A DNA stretch of 64,000 nucleotides from Pagrus major (lineage: Eukaryota; Chordata; Actinopteri; Spariformes; Sparidae): positions 3,190,533-3,254,532 of the forward strand of contig NC_133216.1 of assembly GCF_040436345.1 (NCBI RefSeq), in the 5' to 3' direction. Below, piece after piece: positions 31,496 through 43,300 of this stretch. The position numbers and the translations under genes are program-made. Numbering within the stretch: position 1 is the stretch's first letter; every line of letters starts with the position of its first letter. The notes under the pieces are model-generated. The model was given only the letters and a program-made list of their open reading frames with translations, made no database searches and was not told where the DNA came from.

Positions 31496-33790
31496 ATTTG
31501 CAAGAAACTCTCCGGAGACGGAAAAGGCACCGCAGAATGGTGCACCAACGTGGCCAACGAACTTGGTCAGATCCTTGAGGAGTCTGTGGACAAAATGCGG
31601 CCAATGGCTGAAGGCCTCATGGCCAGGTACAGAAGAGCAGGAGAGGCACCTCCTGAACTGATGTATGTGGACCGCGGCTGCTGTCGCATGCATGGTGTGT
31701 CGTCTCTGGAGCAGCTGTTCAGTGAGTGGGCTGACAGTGGCATGATGGTGCGCCTGGACATCTTTCACTGGATACACAGGTTTGACGCGGCTGTCAGAAC
31801 GGATCACCACCCAAAGTATGCACTCTTTAAGTCTGCGCTCTCTGCTGCAGTCTTTTCATACAGCAAGGACGACATGGCTATGCTCATCCAAGCCATACGT
31901 GCAGGACACCCGTCCAAGTACGATTCCCTGTCTGATGGTCAGATCATCGAATTGCATGTCAGCAAAAATTATCTGAAGCATTACGTCAGGAGGATCACTG
32001 TTGGAGCCCTGGAGACGTTTGCACGTGTGCAGAACACTATTGACATCCTGAAGGGACCAGCTGGGATGGATGAGAACCAGGTCCATCTGTTCAAGGATGC
32101 AGCAGCCATCGACCATGTCTGGGAGAACCAGCAGAAACACCTGGAGTGCATTCAGGATCCGCCAGGAAGAGACATGTACACCATAACTAAGTACATCACC
32201 CGTAATGGTGTGCGGCTGCCCCATTACAGCACAGCGAGAGGAAGCAACAGCCTGGAGGGATTCCACTCCTTCCTGCCGGCCATGATACCGGGGCCCCACT
32301 GTGCCGCAGTCCCCTTCCAAGTTTATCTCCTCAGTGGAATCGCACGCTGGAACTCCGACAGGGAGTCGGCCAGCGTCAAAGGCCAGAAAGGGAGGAGGCA
32401 CATGGTGTACATCTCTCCTCTGATACACCGCCTCAACCAGAGGTGCCAGGAGTTGTTTGGAGAGGTTGAAGAGGCAAACTACCGGCCTCCTGTTCCTGCT
32501 GGAGACGAGTGAATTGGTCTGGAGTATCTGTTCTCTCAGTCATCAGCACCACTTAGTGCTCCAGACCATTACGCTCAAACCAGAGACACCCTTCAAGCTG
32601 TGGAGGATGGAGATGATGAGGTGGTGGTTGCTGACACAGAGGGATCCCTGGAGGATGATGTGGGCTATAACTCTGACAGTAAGAGTGACAATCTGACTCC
32701 GCTGAGGAAGAGTCTGCATCTCACTGATCAGGTTGTGGCTCCTGAGCTGGATCCCTGTGTGGAGGATGTGTGCGGTCCGAACCATCTACCTGGGTATCAG
32801 CATGTAGAGGGAGAGAGAGATTGCCTTGGAGGAGGAAAAGCTTGCTCTCAGTGACGCCATGAGACAGCGAGTCGTCAGCGGCTGGAACAAGCTTGATCTC
32901 CACGATCGCAGCATCCAGCATTTCGACAGCCTCTACTCAGCACGTTGGGGTAACGCTCTGTTTGGCCGCACTAAAGGTGATCCGGGTGAGTCATCTCTGG
33001 TGCAAAGGCTGAAGTTCAGCAAGCGGTGTTCGGCCGTTCACTAGCTGGACTCCAGAAAGAACCGCCTGATGTACTGCGTCATTAAACAGCTGTGGCTTCA
33101 TCCGGACTGTGGTGGAAAGGCTCATGGGTCCCAACAGAAGAACCAGGTCACCAAGATGTACCAGCGTGTGCAGCAGAGGGTGACGGTCGACGACCCTGAA
33201 CTCAGCAAACTTGGGATTCCCATCCTTAAAGTCAACTGTAAGTGTATTGCCGAGTTCGTCAGGAGACAGGAAGCCTTGTCGGCCATGAATGTGACAGATC
33301 AAGGTTTGTCTGTCCTCCGTCGTCGTCAAAGTGTGGCCAGCACGACCCAACCCCAGGCAGCAGAGCTTCCAGATATGCGACCTCTTACCACTCGACCGCA
33401 GGTGCAGTATCTGATCTCCATCATTGGCAGGGACCAGGAAACTCAAGCAGAGGCTCGATCATTTCTCTGCTTCACTCCCCGCTCAGCCGTCGCTCACGCC
33501 AATCCTTGCCGCAGCAGCTGCACCTGCCGCTCAGCCGCCACTCACACCAATCCTCCTCACCGCGTCAGCAGGACTCCAGCCCACCTTCACATTCGTGCAG
33601 CCCCCGGCAGGACCCTTCACGCAGCCACAGGTATCTGTTTCACTGCCTCAACAGTTCAGCTCATCAGCAAGATCAACTGTATACAAGAGGAAGAAAGCAG
33701 AGCGCAGTGAGACTGTACACTGTGTGGCCAATCCACACAGGGACACAAAAAACACAGGAAAAAAAACTTACTGTGACAAATCAAAATAAT
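31496..33790 (+). pseudogene. Copy 4: DDE/RNase H-like domain and tail of the transposase-derived family
   Basis: After an acceptor (ATCAG|ATTTGC) the frame is open from 31496 to a TGA at 32510-32512, about 338 codons. Motifs include ICKKLSGDGKGTAEWCTN, LMYVDRGCCR, MVRLDIFHWIHRFDAAV and GSNSLEGFHSFLPAMIPG, arranged like a DDE/RNase H-fold transposase domain. The same frame continues past this stop (IGLEYLFSQSSAPLS). It is then broken near 32820 and again near 33040, before the tail words DDPELSKLGIPILKVN. The family is multi-copy in teleosts (often linked with DUF6729, from memory). Whether it is a domesticated gene group or a DNA transposon with introns is open. The 5' exons are missing, and the 312 bp between the hAT element and this exon hold nothing recognisable. 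Confidence 0.65.
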
Positions 33791-34145
33791 CCACCTACAA
33801 AGAACTTGTCGGACAGACTTTTGTAACAATTTACAGACTTTCAGAAAGCAGTGGATGAGGCTTTGGGCCCTCAGTCACAGAGTCAGCCATGAAGCTGCCT
33901 GAGCAGACCTTCCTATATGTAAATATTTTCATACACACATGCACTTTGCATGTTGTACCTGTGTTTTGTGTTATTGCAGCTGGGTTTTTATTGTGGCTGT
34001 GTTGTTATTGCTTTGTGTTGTATGCAATTTATATAATATTGCTGTTAAAAATGTTCAGCTTTACAATGAGCGTATGTGACTTTAATGTAGTGAAACTTCT
34101 TCACGCAACTGTCAGTTATACTTAAATTTTCTTTTGACATGTTAT

Positions 34146-34309
34146 CAGGGGAGAGCGCGAACGCAGTCCCCCACTACCAGAAATTATGCAGTCGAGATTC
34201 CCACATTTGGGGAATTCGCAGGGGTCAGCACAACCGGAGTGCAATGGCTGAGCCTCGCCCTGGGTGAACCACCTTCTTGATCATGGTATCTCCCCTGCCA
34301 GGTAAGTAT
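34146..34309 (-). ncRNA. U1 snRNA, copy 3
   Basis: Full-length 164-nt U1, identical by eye to the others. Downstream it keeps only about 130 bp of the ancestral flank before reaching the transposase-derived copy 4. The SPH-like site at 34514-34532 is intact. Confidence 0.96.
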
Positions 34310-34513
34310 GAGTTGTACAGCTCAGAGGCAGGGACCTCTTTCACACACATACCATGTTGATGGATGGTGCAATCTATACCATCTAGAAATTACCAGAACC
34401 AGAGGTCATAAAAAAGGATGTGTATATCTGCAGGACCTTCATACAGAAAATACAGTTTTGTACTGAGGCTGAAAATGATTATTTACATTTTACTTGATAA
34501 ATAATGGTTGTAT

Positions 34514-34532
34514 TTCCCATCATGCAATGCTG
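34514..34532 (-). promoter_or_regulatory. SPH/ZNF143-like distal element of U1 copy 3
   Basis: TTCCCATCATGCAATGCTG on the plus strand, 205-223 bp upstream of U1. Confidence 0.6.
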
Positions 34533-34829
34533 TTTTCCCACACCACATGCTAACCTAAAACCTCAAATTGTATCTATTTTACCTCCAACAAATGAGCAAC
34601 AGCAAAACAGCACATTCAAATGAGCCAAAACTAATGATTTAAATTTTTGATTTAAATGTGAAATACAGCAAAAAGGATAAAAGACAAATCACATGTTCCC
34701 CCTTCCCCCTCACATTAGAACCACTTCCTGTTTCTTTGTTCCCGTTTCTTGTTCACTGTTGGTGGGGCTACTGACCCTCCTGATACTGCCACCTACTGTT
34801 CTGAGTGAGCGAGAAAGCAGGCATGTCCT

Positions 34830-35760
34830 GACGTATTGTCAAAAAGGGCTGTGTGGCTGCAGATTTTGTGTTCCAATCAATTGAAAAGCACATGAAATAT
34901 ATTACAAGATTTTGTCGCTCTCACAGAACAAAGATCAACGTGCAACCACCTGGCTATGACCTCTTTTAAAAAAAATTCTCTGATGTATTACTTATTGCTC
35001 AGCCTAGCAGCTGAACCTTTTTTAAAATATCTGAATTGAAAATAAAACATTCACAGACGCTCTCAAGTGTGCAACAGATGCATTGACCGAAACATCTGCA
35101 GCTCAAGCACTCTTGTCTAATAGCAGCCATATTTTACATAGCAACAATTCCTGGCCTCAAAGAACCTAATTCCAGTACTGTGAATAAAAACCCTTCGGTT
35201 TTCTGGCCTGTGCTGCCACTGCCTCAAACTTCCTCTTTCCTCAGCAGCAGTGTAGTTAACTGAGACTGTTCACAGTCTCCAGCACTGTGGATGAGAAGAG
35301 AAACAGACTGTAGAAGGAGCATAAATGCCTGTTTTCATGACAAAGAACTTGCTATTGCTGCTTAAGCTACCACCCACATAAACACACTGCAAAATCTAAA
35401 AGTAAGGAAGAAAACAGTGAAACTCTCGCTTACAAGAGGGTCAGTTTCACATCAGAGGGCCTTTAACCTCCCCACTAGTAGATTCTAGAGACTTGGCTCC
35501 CTCTAGAGGTGAAAAACAAGAACTTGCCAAACTGACTGCTTCTGTGGCAAAGGAGCTGCTCGAGTAAAAACGTGTGACTAGAGAAAATGTTTAATTTTTA
35601 CTGATGTGATTTCACAATTTTTATTTCTCAGATTTTTTTGTTTTGTTTTTACCAACAGCAAAGTCACATTTCATCAAATAATCTGCAAACTAAAGTTAAT
35701 ATATTGACAGATTATTTTCTTCTTCACTGATAGTTTACTTCCATAGTTTTTCTATCCATA
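34830..35760. other. Spacer between U1 copies 3 and 4
   Basis: No gene seen. About 35430-35570 matches 14210-14345. From about 35760 to 35988 it rejoins the U1 downstream flank shared with 20510-20738. Confidence 0.5.
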
Positions 35761-35988
35761 ACAGAGCTGTTGACTGATTTCACATTCAGAGCATGATTGA
35801 CTAAATATGTGAGAGGCTATATTAACATTATCACAGGAACTTCTGCTGTCGTTTACGCAGTGGTATGCAATTTATATAATATTGCTGTTAAAAATGTTCA
35901 GCTCAACAATGAGCATATGTTACTTTAATGTAGTGAAACTTCTTGATGCAGCTGTCAGCTCTACTTAAATTTTCTTTTGACATGTTAT

Positions 35989-36152
35989 CAGGGGAGAGCG
36001 CGAACGCAGTCCCCCACTACCAGAAATTATGCAGTCGAGATTCCCACATTTGGGGAATTCGCAGGGGTCAGCACAACCGGAGTGCAATGGCTGAGCCTCG
36101 CCCTGGGTGAACCACCTTCTTGATCATGGTATCTCCCCTGCCAGGTAAGTAT
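35989..36152 (-). ncRNA. U1 snRNA, copy 4
   Basis: Full-length 164-nt U1, identical by eye to the others. Its distal element at about 36347-36366 has lost the TTCCC half by a small deletion (the plus strand reads AATGGTCATCATGCAATGCTG), so its promoter may be weaker. Confidence 0.95.
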
Positions 36153-37396
36153 GAGTTGTACATCTCAGAGGCAGGGACCTCTTTCACACACATACCATGT
36201 TGATGGATGGTGCAATCTATACTATCTAGAAATGACCAGAACCACAGGTTGTACAAAAGGGTGTGTATATCTGCAGGACCTTAATATAGAAAATACAGTT
36301 TTGTACTGAGGCTGACAATGATTATTTACATTTTACTTGATAATTAATGGTCATCATGCAATGCTGTATTCCCACACGTTAACCTAAAACCTCAAATTGT
36401 ATCTATTCTACCTCCAACAAATGAGCATTAGCCTAACAGTACGTCTGAGCCTTACAAAAGAGCCTTAGTTTAAACAATACTGCATTCAGATGTTTGATTT
36501 ACATTTAAAATTCAGAGAAAATAATAAAAGACACAAATCACATGTTCCCCCACCCCCGTCACATTACAACCACTTCCTGTTTCTTTGTTCACTGCTAGTG
36601 TCAACTGACCCTCCTGATACTGCCACCTATTTGTCTGGAGGGTGAACGACAGCACAGGTGTGTGGCTGCAGGTCTTTATTCAACAAATCAAGAGCAAATC
36701 TGATTAATAAACCATTTCAAGACTAAGTTCAGTTGATTAAGTAAGTTTAGCCTGGTGTGCTCCTGATGGGTTGGAAGGAATACCTGACTTTGGACGTGCC
36801 TGATGTATTATAATACACAAACATTATAACCTTCATGAAGGGAGGTTTCATTGCAGGACTGTTGCATTAGACTGCATTAGTTTAAGCTAGCTGAACTAGT
36901 ATACACTTAAATGATTGTTTATCTATATATAAAGTAGGTTCCTTTGTATATGGCAAAGCAATAAAATAAAGTGCACACATAGACTGTCTCTTATGTTGTG
37001 AAACTGCAAACCACCATGCAGTGAGGACTTCCACTGTGAACTAGAGTAATGAAGCCTTTACAACACTGATACAATCCAATCAATCACTACAAGGACTTAA
37101 TAAATGGATATTTCACATTGTTGTCAAATATGGAATGCAGTTGCATTCATATAACATGACACCACTCTGCAGAGGACGGGTCTGATTGCAGTCAAATCTT
37201 TTGGCCACTAGATGGTGCACTGAGCTTGAAGGCAAAGCCCCACTGCAGCTGCAATATCACTAGACTGCTGGAGGAATATTAACACAGCAGCATTCACAAT
37301 GAGGTAAATAACAACAGCAAATCACTATAATATAACGAAAGTGTACTAAAATCCTTACATTTCAGCCACCAAAATTATTTTTAGACATTGAGAGGG

Positions 37397-37584
37397 GGGT
37401 GCACCGGTCCTGGAAGTACTGCAATACCAGGTCGATGCGTGGAGTGGACGGAGCAAGCCCCTATTCCATCTCCCTATTCCAAAAATCAATTTAATATATG
37501 GTCCCCGGGTAGGGGACGTATCAGATATTAAACTGATAAGAACAGATACTACACTTGATCTTAGCCAAAAGGCCGAGAAGCGAT
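37397..37584 (-). ncRNA. U2 snRNA, copy 4
   Basis: Full-length U2 with the GGAATA stem III variant. The upstream flank and 3' box are of the copy 3 type, so the RNA sequence groups with copies 1 and 2 while its flanks group with copy 3. Confidence 0.95.
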
Positions 37585-37595
37585 ACTGAACAACT

Positions 37596-38702
37596 GACAG
37601 AGGAGAGGTAGTGACTCCCGTTAACGTCAGTCTACCTCATGGTTTGAGACTTGAGCTAAAACTTTTTGCATCACCATACAAGACAGGAAAATGTGCATTT
37701 CAGATAATGTACCACTGGTGCCGATTTGCAGCGATATTACCATTAAATCATAAAAAACTAGCGTTCGCAAACGCACCTTCTCGCTGCGTTCAGGGCACGT
37801 GGTGCGCTCTCGGCCAATAGGAAGCTGAAGATTAAAAACATCACATTTCCCTTCACAGACGCATTTAACATATTAATATATGCAACTGTGTGTTAACATC
37901 CCTTCAGTGTAACTCGATGACGCACACTGAACTTCAGCGTTTGAGGAGAATAATGTTTTTACGCTTTAATAACGTTACTCAGTTCACAGCAACAGGTTCA
38001 GCTCCTCCTCCAGCAGAGGAGAGTCACTGCACGTTGCGCTTCACGGCCTGTAGTCTCAAGCATGAACACCGAGCAATGCAATCCTTCTTCGGTTAAAGTT
38101 TACCGGAGACACCATGCTCTGCTGCTCATTCAAGACAGAAACAATAACCACTCCGTAAAATCGGTGGTATAATGAAAATGATGCCATTCGGCCATTACGG
38201 TGACGCCACTTACAAACTATCAGTTTCAAAATGGCGGACAACGTTTGCGGAGTCCTCAAACGGCTACACGCAGATGCAACTGACTGACATTTTTGGTCAA
38301 CAATAATAACACAAGTTAAATGGCAGTGTACTGCTTTGTTAATTACATATACAGAACACGTCTCCTGTGACAAACATAGACTTGAATTTTGAAGAAATTC
38401 GCTGCAACTTCACATTGCTAACATGGTAGTTAACGGTCACTCGGCTAATCACAGCACGTCCAGCGGTCAAAAGTAGCGGACAGCAATTTCCAAGCGTTGA
38501 CACGATATTCTGTCTTCAATAAATTTAATGTTAGACGGGTAAAATTAACTCACCGAAGTTTTCCTCTACTTTTCTAGCCTCCTTTAGTGAAGTAATCCGG
38601 TGACAGTCGACGGCTGCAGCTACACGATGATGTAAGATGGCGTCTCGAACTTGCGCTTGACCCCGCGAGGAAGGAGCCGTGTGCAGATACAGGCCGCGCG
38701 CA
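37596..38702. repeat. Right copy of the U2 upstream flank
   Basis: Pairs with 26560-27866. The similarity stops just after GGCCGCGCGCA in both copies. A shorter match then reappears (AATCTTTATTTTCTAATATG at about 38900, compare 27880), so about 190 bp was inserted here or lost on the left. Confidence 0.7.
38554..38702 (-). other. Second copy of the unrecognised candidate exon
   Basis: Paralogue of 27718-27866. It has the same frame, the same donor position (CTTCG|GTGAGTT), and words DAILHHRVAAAV and HRITSLKEARKVEENF. No function can be given. Confidence 0.3.
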
Positions 38703-39068
38703 GAGAGAAGGGGGCGTGGTCAAGAGCCTGAACCCGGTCATTGAGCTAATTACACTGAAATCAATTATAAACATCAAAGACAACTTTATTTCGTGAAAAC
38801 GTTTATGTAGCCAACAATGTAGCCTTCTTTGGCCTAAATTAATATCGCTGCATTCTTAATTTTTTTAATTAAAATTCAAGCTTTACTAACTTTTAAAAAA
38901 AATCTTTATTTTCTAATATGAAGCATACAAATGAACAGAAACAATAAATATTAATAGGAGCAAAAGAGCAATTATCAACAAGGTGATTTGTGTAGCTAAT
39001 ATAGCCAATAATTGACAGTCAAGCAATCCGATTACAGAGTATTACATATATAACAATGATGATGATAA

Positions 39069-39101
<33 letters not shown>

Positions 39102-39985
39102 CATAAAAGATTCATAAAACAATCTGCCTATAATAGTTGACAATTCTAGTTTTGGTTTTAAATCAACATGTAGTATCTAATTAAAATAAAAGGCTGATTT
39201 TCTATTGTTTCCCACCTACAAGCCATAGAGAGTATAGTCTACATGGATATAAACGGCATACAGACAATATGTGACAGAGTGTAATGCATTTTACATTCTA
39301 ACTAAAAGGGTGGGGGACTTTTATTTATTTTGTACTTTTGTATTTTGTGTTCATACTATGGAATGGACATTATAAATTATTATAATGTAAAAATGATTCA
39401 AATGTAAAATTGAGGATTATAATTTAGAGTATAATGTATTTTCTTTCTGTGGTATTGCTGATATTCTGGATTATTAGGATAGGCAAAAACAAAGCCTCGT
39501 GGAAAAACAATATTATTTTGATAGTCTTTAATTTGGCCCTTCAAAATAATTTCCCTACTGAGATAAACCTGTCAAATGTAGTTCTCTGATCTTAATCAAG
39601 ATCGATCTATCCATCTAAGATGTCTTTAAAGATGGTTGACATTTTTTAAAATCAATCAGTTATTAATATGTTGTGAGGACTACACAAGCACTGAATTAAG
39701 CAGACATCTTGATCAGCCTTCTAAATGAAAATGTCCGTTAACTGATTGTGTTCACCGTGTGTTAGTGTTTCTCAGTGCATATGTGTGAATACACACTTCC
39801 TGTTGGACATGTTTTACCAGGTGAGTCACGCCAGGTATAGCAGGTGATTCAGCCTATCCTGTTGCAGATAGTAGATAGTATGTCTGCGTATACAGGTGAG
39901 TGTTTGTTGGGCAGGAAGGGAGGAGGTGGTAGTAAGTAAATTGAGAAGGATATGTGTGTGTTTGCTCTATAGCTTTATTCCCCTC

Positions 39986-40025
<40 letters not shown>

Positions 40026-40230
40026 GGGGTGTGGTTATGTGTGAGATCACAGATCACTGTTTGCTCAGTAATCGCTGGCTCAACCTGTCTGATAGGTGTG
40101 GGCTGGCTGGCACTGACTTGCACAGGTATGAAGACAAGTCCAGCGCAGTCCTGAAAGAGGAGGGAAACTACAGGCACTTCGTTTTCTCACAAAAATAAGG
40201 AGGACACCTCACACAGAGATACACCTGTAT
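38703..40230. other. Spacer between snRNA block and vstm5
   Basis: AT-rich, no gene seen. It contains a (TAA)n run at 39070-39099 and a (GT)n run at 39988-40022, the latter about 350 bp upstream of the vstm5 start codon. The vstm5 promoter should lie near the right end, but no TATA box is clear. Confidence 0.5.
39988..40022. repeat. (GT)n microsatellite upstream of vstm5
   Basis: About 17 perfect GT units, likely variable between individuals. Confidence 0.9.
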
Positions 40231-40373
40231 AAAGGACGGTGAAAGAGGAAACCCTGGGAACGAGGAGAGGCTGTTTTGAAAGGAGAAAGACAAAGAGGAG
40301 GATATTTCAGGATGTAAAATTACCCCGGAGGAGATTCTTATACTGCGGTTCGACCAATGGGTCTGGGATCCCA

Positions 40374-43300
40374 ATGTGGCATTTCAGGCTCTGGGATGTT
40401 CAAGATGTCGCTGTGTTTCTCAGCATCGCATTATACATGTGTCACCTAGGTAAGCCTTCGTACACGTTTACATACACGATTCTTCTCCAAACACCTCATA
40501 TCTCTGTCGACTGTTGTGTTTGACAGCATGCCTTTATCAGGACCAAATACACAGAATGAGGAGCCTTTTCAGATAGAACTTGCAATATTTTCTCCTGGTC
40601 CACACCAAGAAGTCCCAGCACACCAGAGAAAACTTGAATCTTGAAGAAAATACAAAGGAAATGGCAACTGATGTCATTACAAATTGAAGTCTTCTATGCC
40701 ACGTCCAGCTTCTTTGCTAAAGACGGACACATCAGAGCTGTCATTAGGTCATAAGCTAATTCATAATTAGATTATTTCACACAGAAACATGCTGAAAAAC
40801 AAACAAAAAATCTAGTATCCATGTGATGAAGTCTATTGCGTAATCTTATTTGTGACATCTGGCACTTTTGTTTCCCACACTGCCTTGTCTCTTAGTCAGC
40901 AGTGGTATTCTCAGGTCGAATTCCTCACCTGTGCCTCATTAAGCAAACGTCACCAGCAGAACCAGATCTCACACTGAGAAACGGCTGTAAAAATATAAGA
41001 TGAGTGGCGGCCAGAAGTCACAAGTCACAGGTCACAATTTCAAAATGTTACTTCTGAGCTTGTTCGACAAGTTTCATACCTCCAGCGAGCACAGAACGGC
41101 ACATTTCTGTCTGCATGTGGAATTTGATGCAAATGAGTCACAGTGTTTCCAGCAGCTGTGACCTATTGTGCACTGAGATGCAAAACCTGTGAGGTTAAAT
41201 AGTTTCTTTTTATGGGGCTGCGTTGAGTCATACACTGAAATGAGTTCTGCTGTAAATACTGTCCTGTCTGTGTGAAGGTTGAACAGTAACTAACAGTGTA
41301 AAAGGTAACGATGTTTATCAGGCAGTGTGCAATAAAGTACATTTACTGTTGTTACTGTACAAGTTTGAGATACTTTACTTGAGTATTTCCATTTTTTTGC
41401 TACTTTTACTTACTTTTTTGCTATTTTTTTCTTCAAAAACTTACTTGCTTGTTACTTTGCAGGTTGCACGCTGCATCGGAGCCAAAGTAGTACATTTTTA
41501 AATTAATTCAATTGGCAATAGGATTAAAAACAAACAATGATCATAGTATACAGTATATACATACCTGTAAATTCCTGTATAATTTACTTTTACTATACTT
41601 TTGATACTTCATAGTAACCATCATTACCTCCACGAAGGAGGTGATGTTTTTCGCCAGAGTCCGTTTGTAGGTCGGTTTGTCGGCAGGATTACACAAAAAC
41701 TACTCAACAGATTTCCACCAAACTTGGATGGAGGATGAGTTTCTGTCCAGAAGAGACCACGTTAACTTTTGTTGTGGATTTTGATAAAGAGACAGATTCA
41801 GGATTTTTTTTCTCACATTCTTTAACATTGTGACATATGGCGTGTTTTGTGGACATTTTCATTAATTTCTCAGTGAATAATGTATGGATAGTAAATTAAA
41901 GTTTAATCAGCTATCAAATTATCATTTTTTTAATGATGGTTGTTATAAAGTGTTACCAAAGTTACTTTAGATACTTAAATACATTTGATATCAGATACTT
42001 TAAGACTTCTACCCAAGTACTTTTTGTATTGGTGAGTTTCACTTTTACTAGAGTCATGCTTTCACAAAGTGTGTTCTGTCTGTCTGTCTGTAATTCATTG
42101 TCTCTTTGATAATACTGCATTCTCATCTGTTCACATCTACATACACGAGCTCAGGATCTAACATCTCTGTCCTCACATCTCTTTCACTTCTGAAGCCGGA
42201 GCCATCTCCATCCACTCTCCCCAGAGGAGCCTCACCAGGTCAGTGCAGGAGGATGTGTTTTTCTCTGTGGATGTGAACTGCAGTGGGATCCACACCATAC
42301 AATGGACCTTTATGTCAGGGGTGGTGAGCCGCACCATAGGCACTTGGCAGCCGGGGGTGTACACCAACATAACGGCGGACTACAGCAGCAGAGTGCAGCC
42401 CTACAACAATGGCTCTATGGGCCTGTCAGACCTGCGGCTGCAGGACGGTGGATACTACGTGATCACTGTCACAGACACGGCAGGAAACAGTAAGGACGCC
42501 GGTCATGTCCTGAAAGTGAACGGTGAGTGGGCCTGAACTCCTGTGTATGTCACTCCTACAGCAAATAGCTTAGAGTGCTGCAGTTTGGAAAACCTTGTTC
42601 GACCACATTTCTTCTGCCGTCACAGCCTCGAGTCGTAGGTGTCAGGAAATATGCAGAACCCGCTTTTAAACTGTTACAACTGCTGCCTAGCAACAGCAAA
42701 TCAGACGAGAATAAACAGCAACAACGAGTCAAACATTTCAGAAAACTGGAATGGCACTCATTAGAGAGTATACCTCAGCCAAGGCCCAACACATTTGATT
42801 CAATAAAGCCTATATTTGAATCCAGATCTTTAAGGATCAGCGTCAGTTTACTGACTCATAGGTACCAGCATTATTCCCTGAGAAATGAACCAAAATGTCA
42901 CACAATGTTAAAGAAACTGAAAACAGTTCCAGGAACCATCACTTTATCCAGATCTGCACCATAAGTTAAGCTGAGACCCATCCTCCATCAAAGTTTCATG
43001 GAAATCCATTGAGTCGATTGTTTGTAATATTGCTGACAAATGGGTGAAGACATAACCTCCTTGGTGGAGGAAAAGAGAGTCCAGTGAGAGCCATCATCTC
43101 CTCACCTCCACGCTGATGGAAAGTCAGGTGAAGTTTCATCGTCCACAAATCATTTCTGGAGCTTCACAGCAACACAGTATTTCAGCATTCTGCTAAACAA
43201 CTGAAGTAGCTGGAGACTTGTTGTAAAATATAAAATTACAACTGAAAATATAAATAAAATGGCTCCACACAGCTGGTCCGATGTAATCCAAGTCTCTGAA

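Noticed and set aside
31856-32428. Minus-strand ORF of 190 codons
   Set aside because: Antisense shadow of the open DDE-like domain on the plus strand; no recognisable motif.
39854-40198. ORFs on both strands around the (GT)n run upstream of vstm5
   Set aside because: Open only because of the dinucleotide repeat; no start context or homology.
42575-42964. 129-codon ORF in vstm5 intron 2
   Set aside because: It lies partly in an interspersed repeat and shows no protein-family words.
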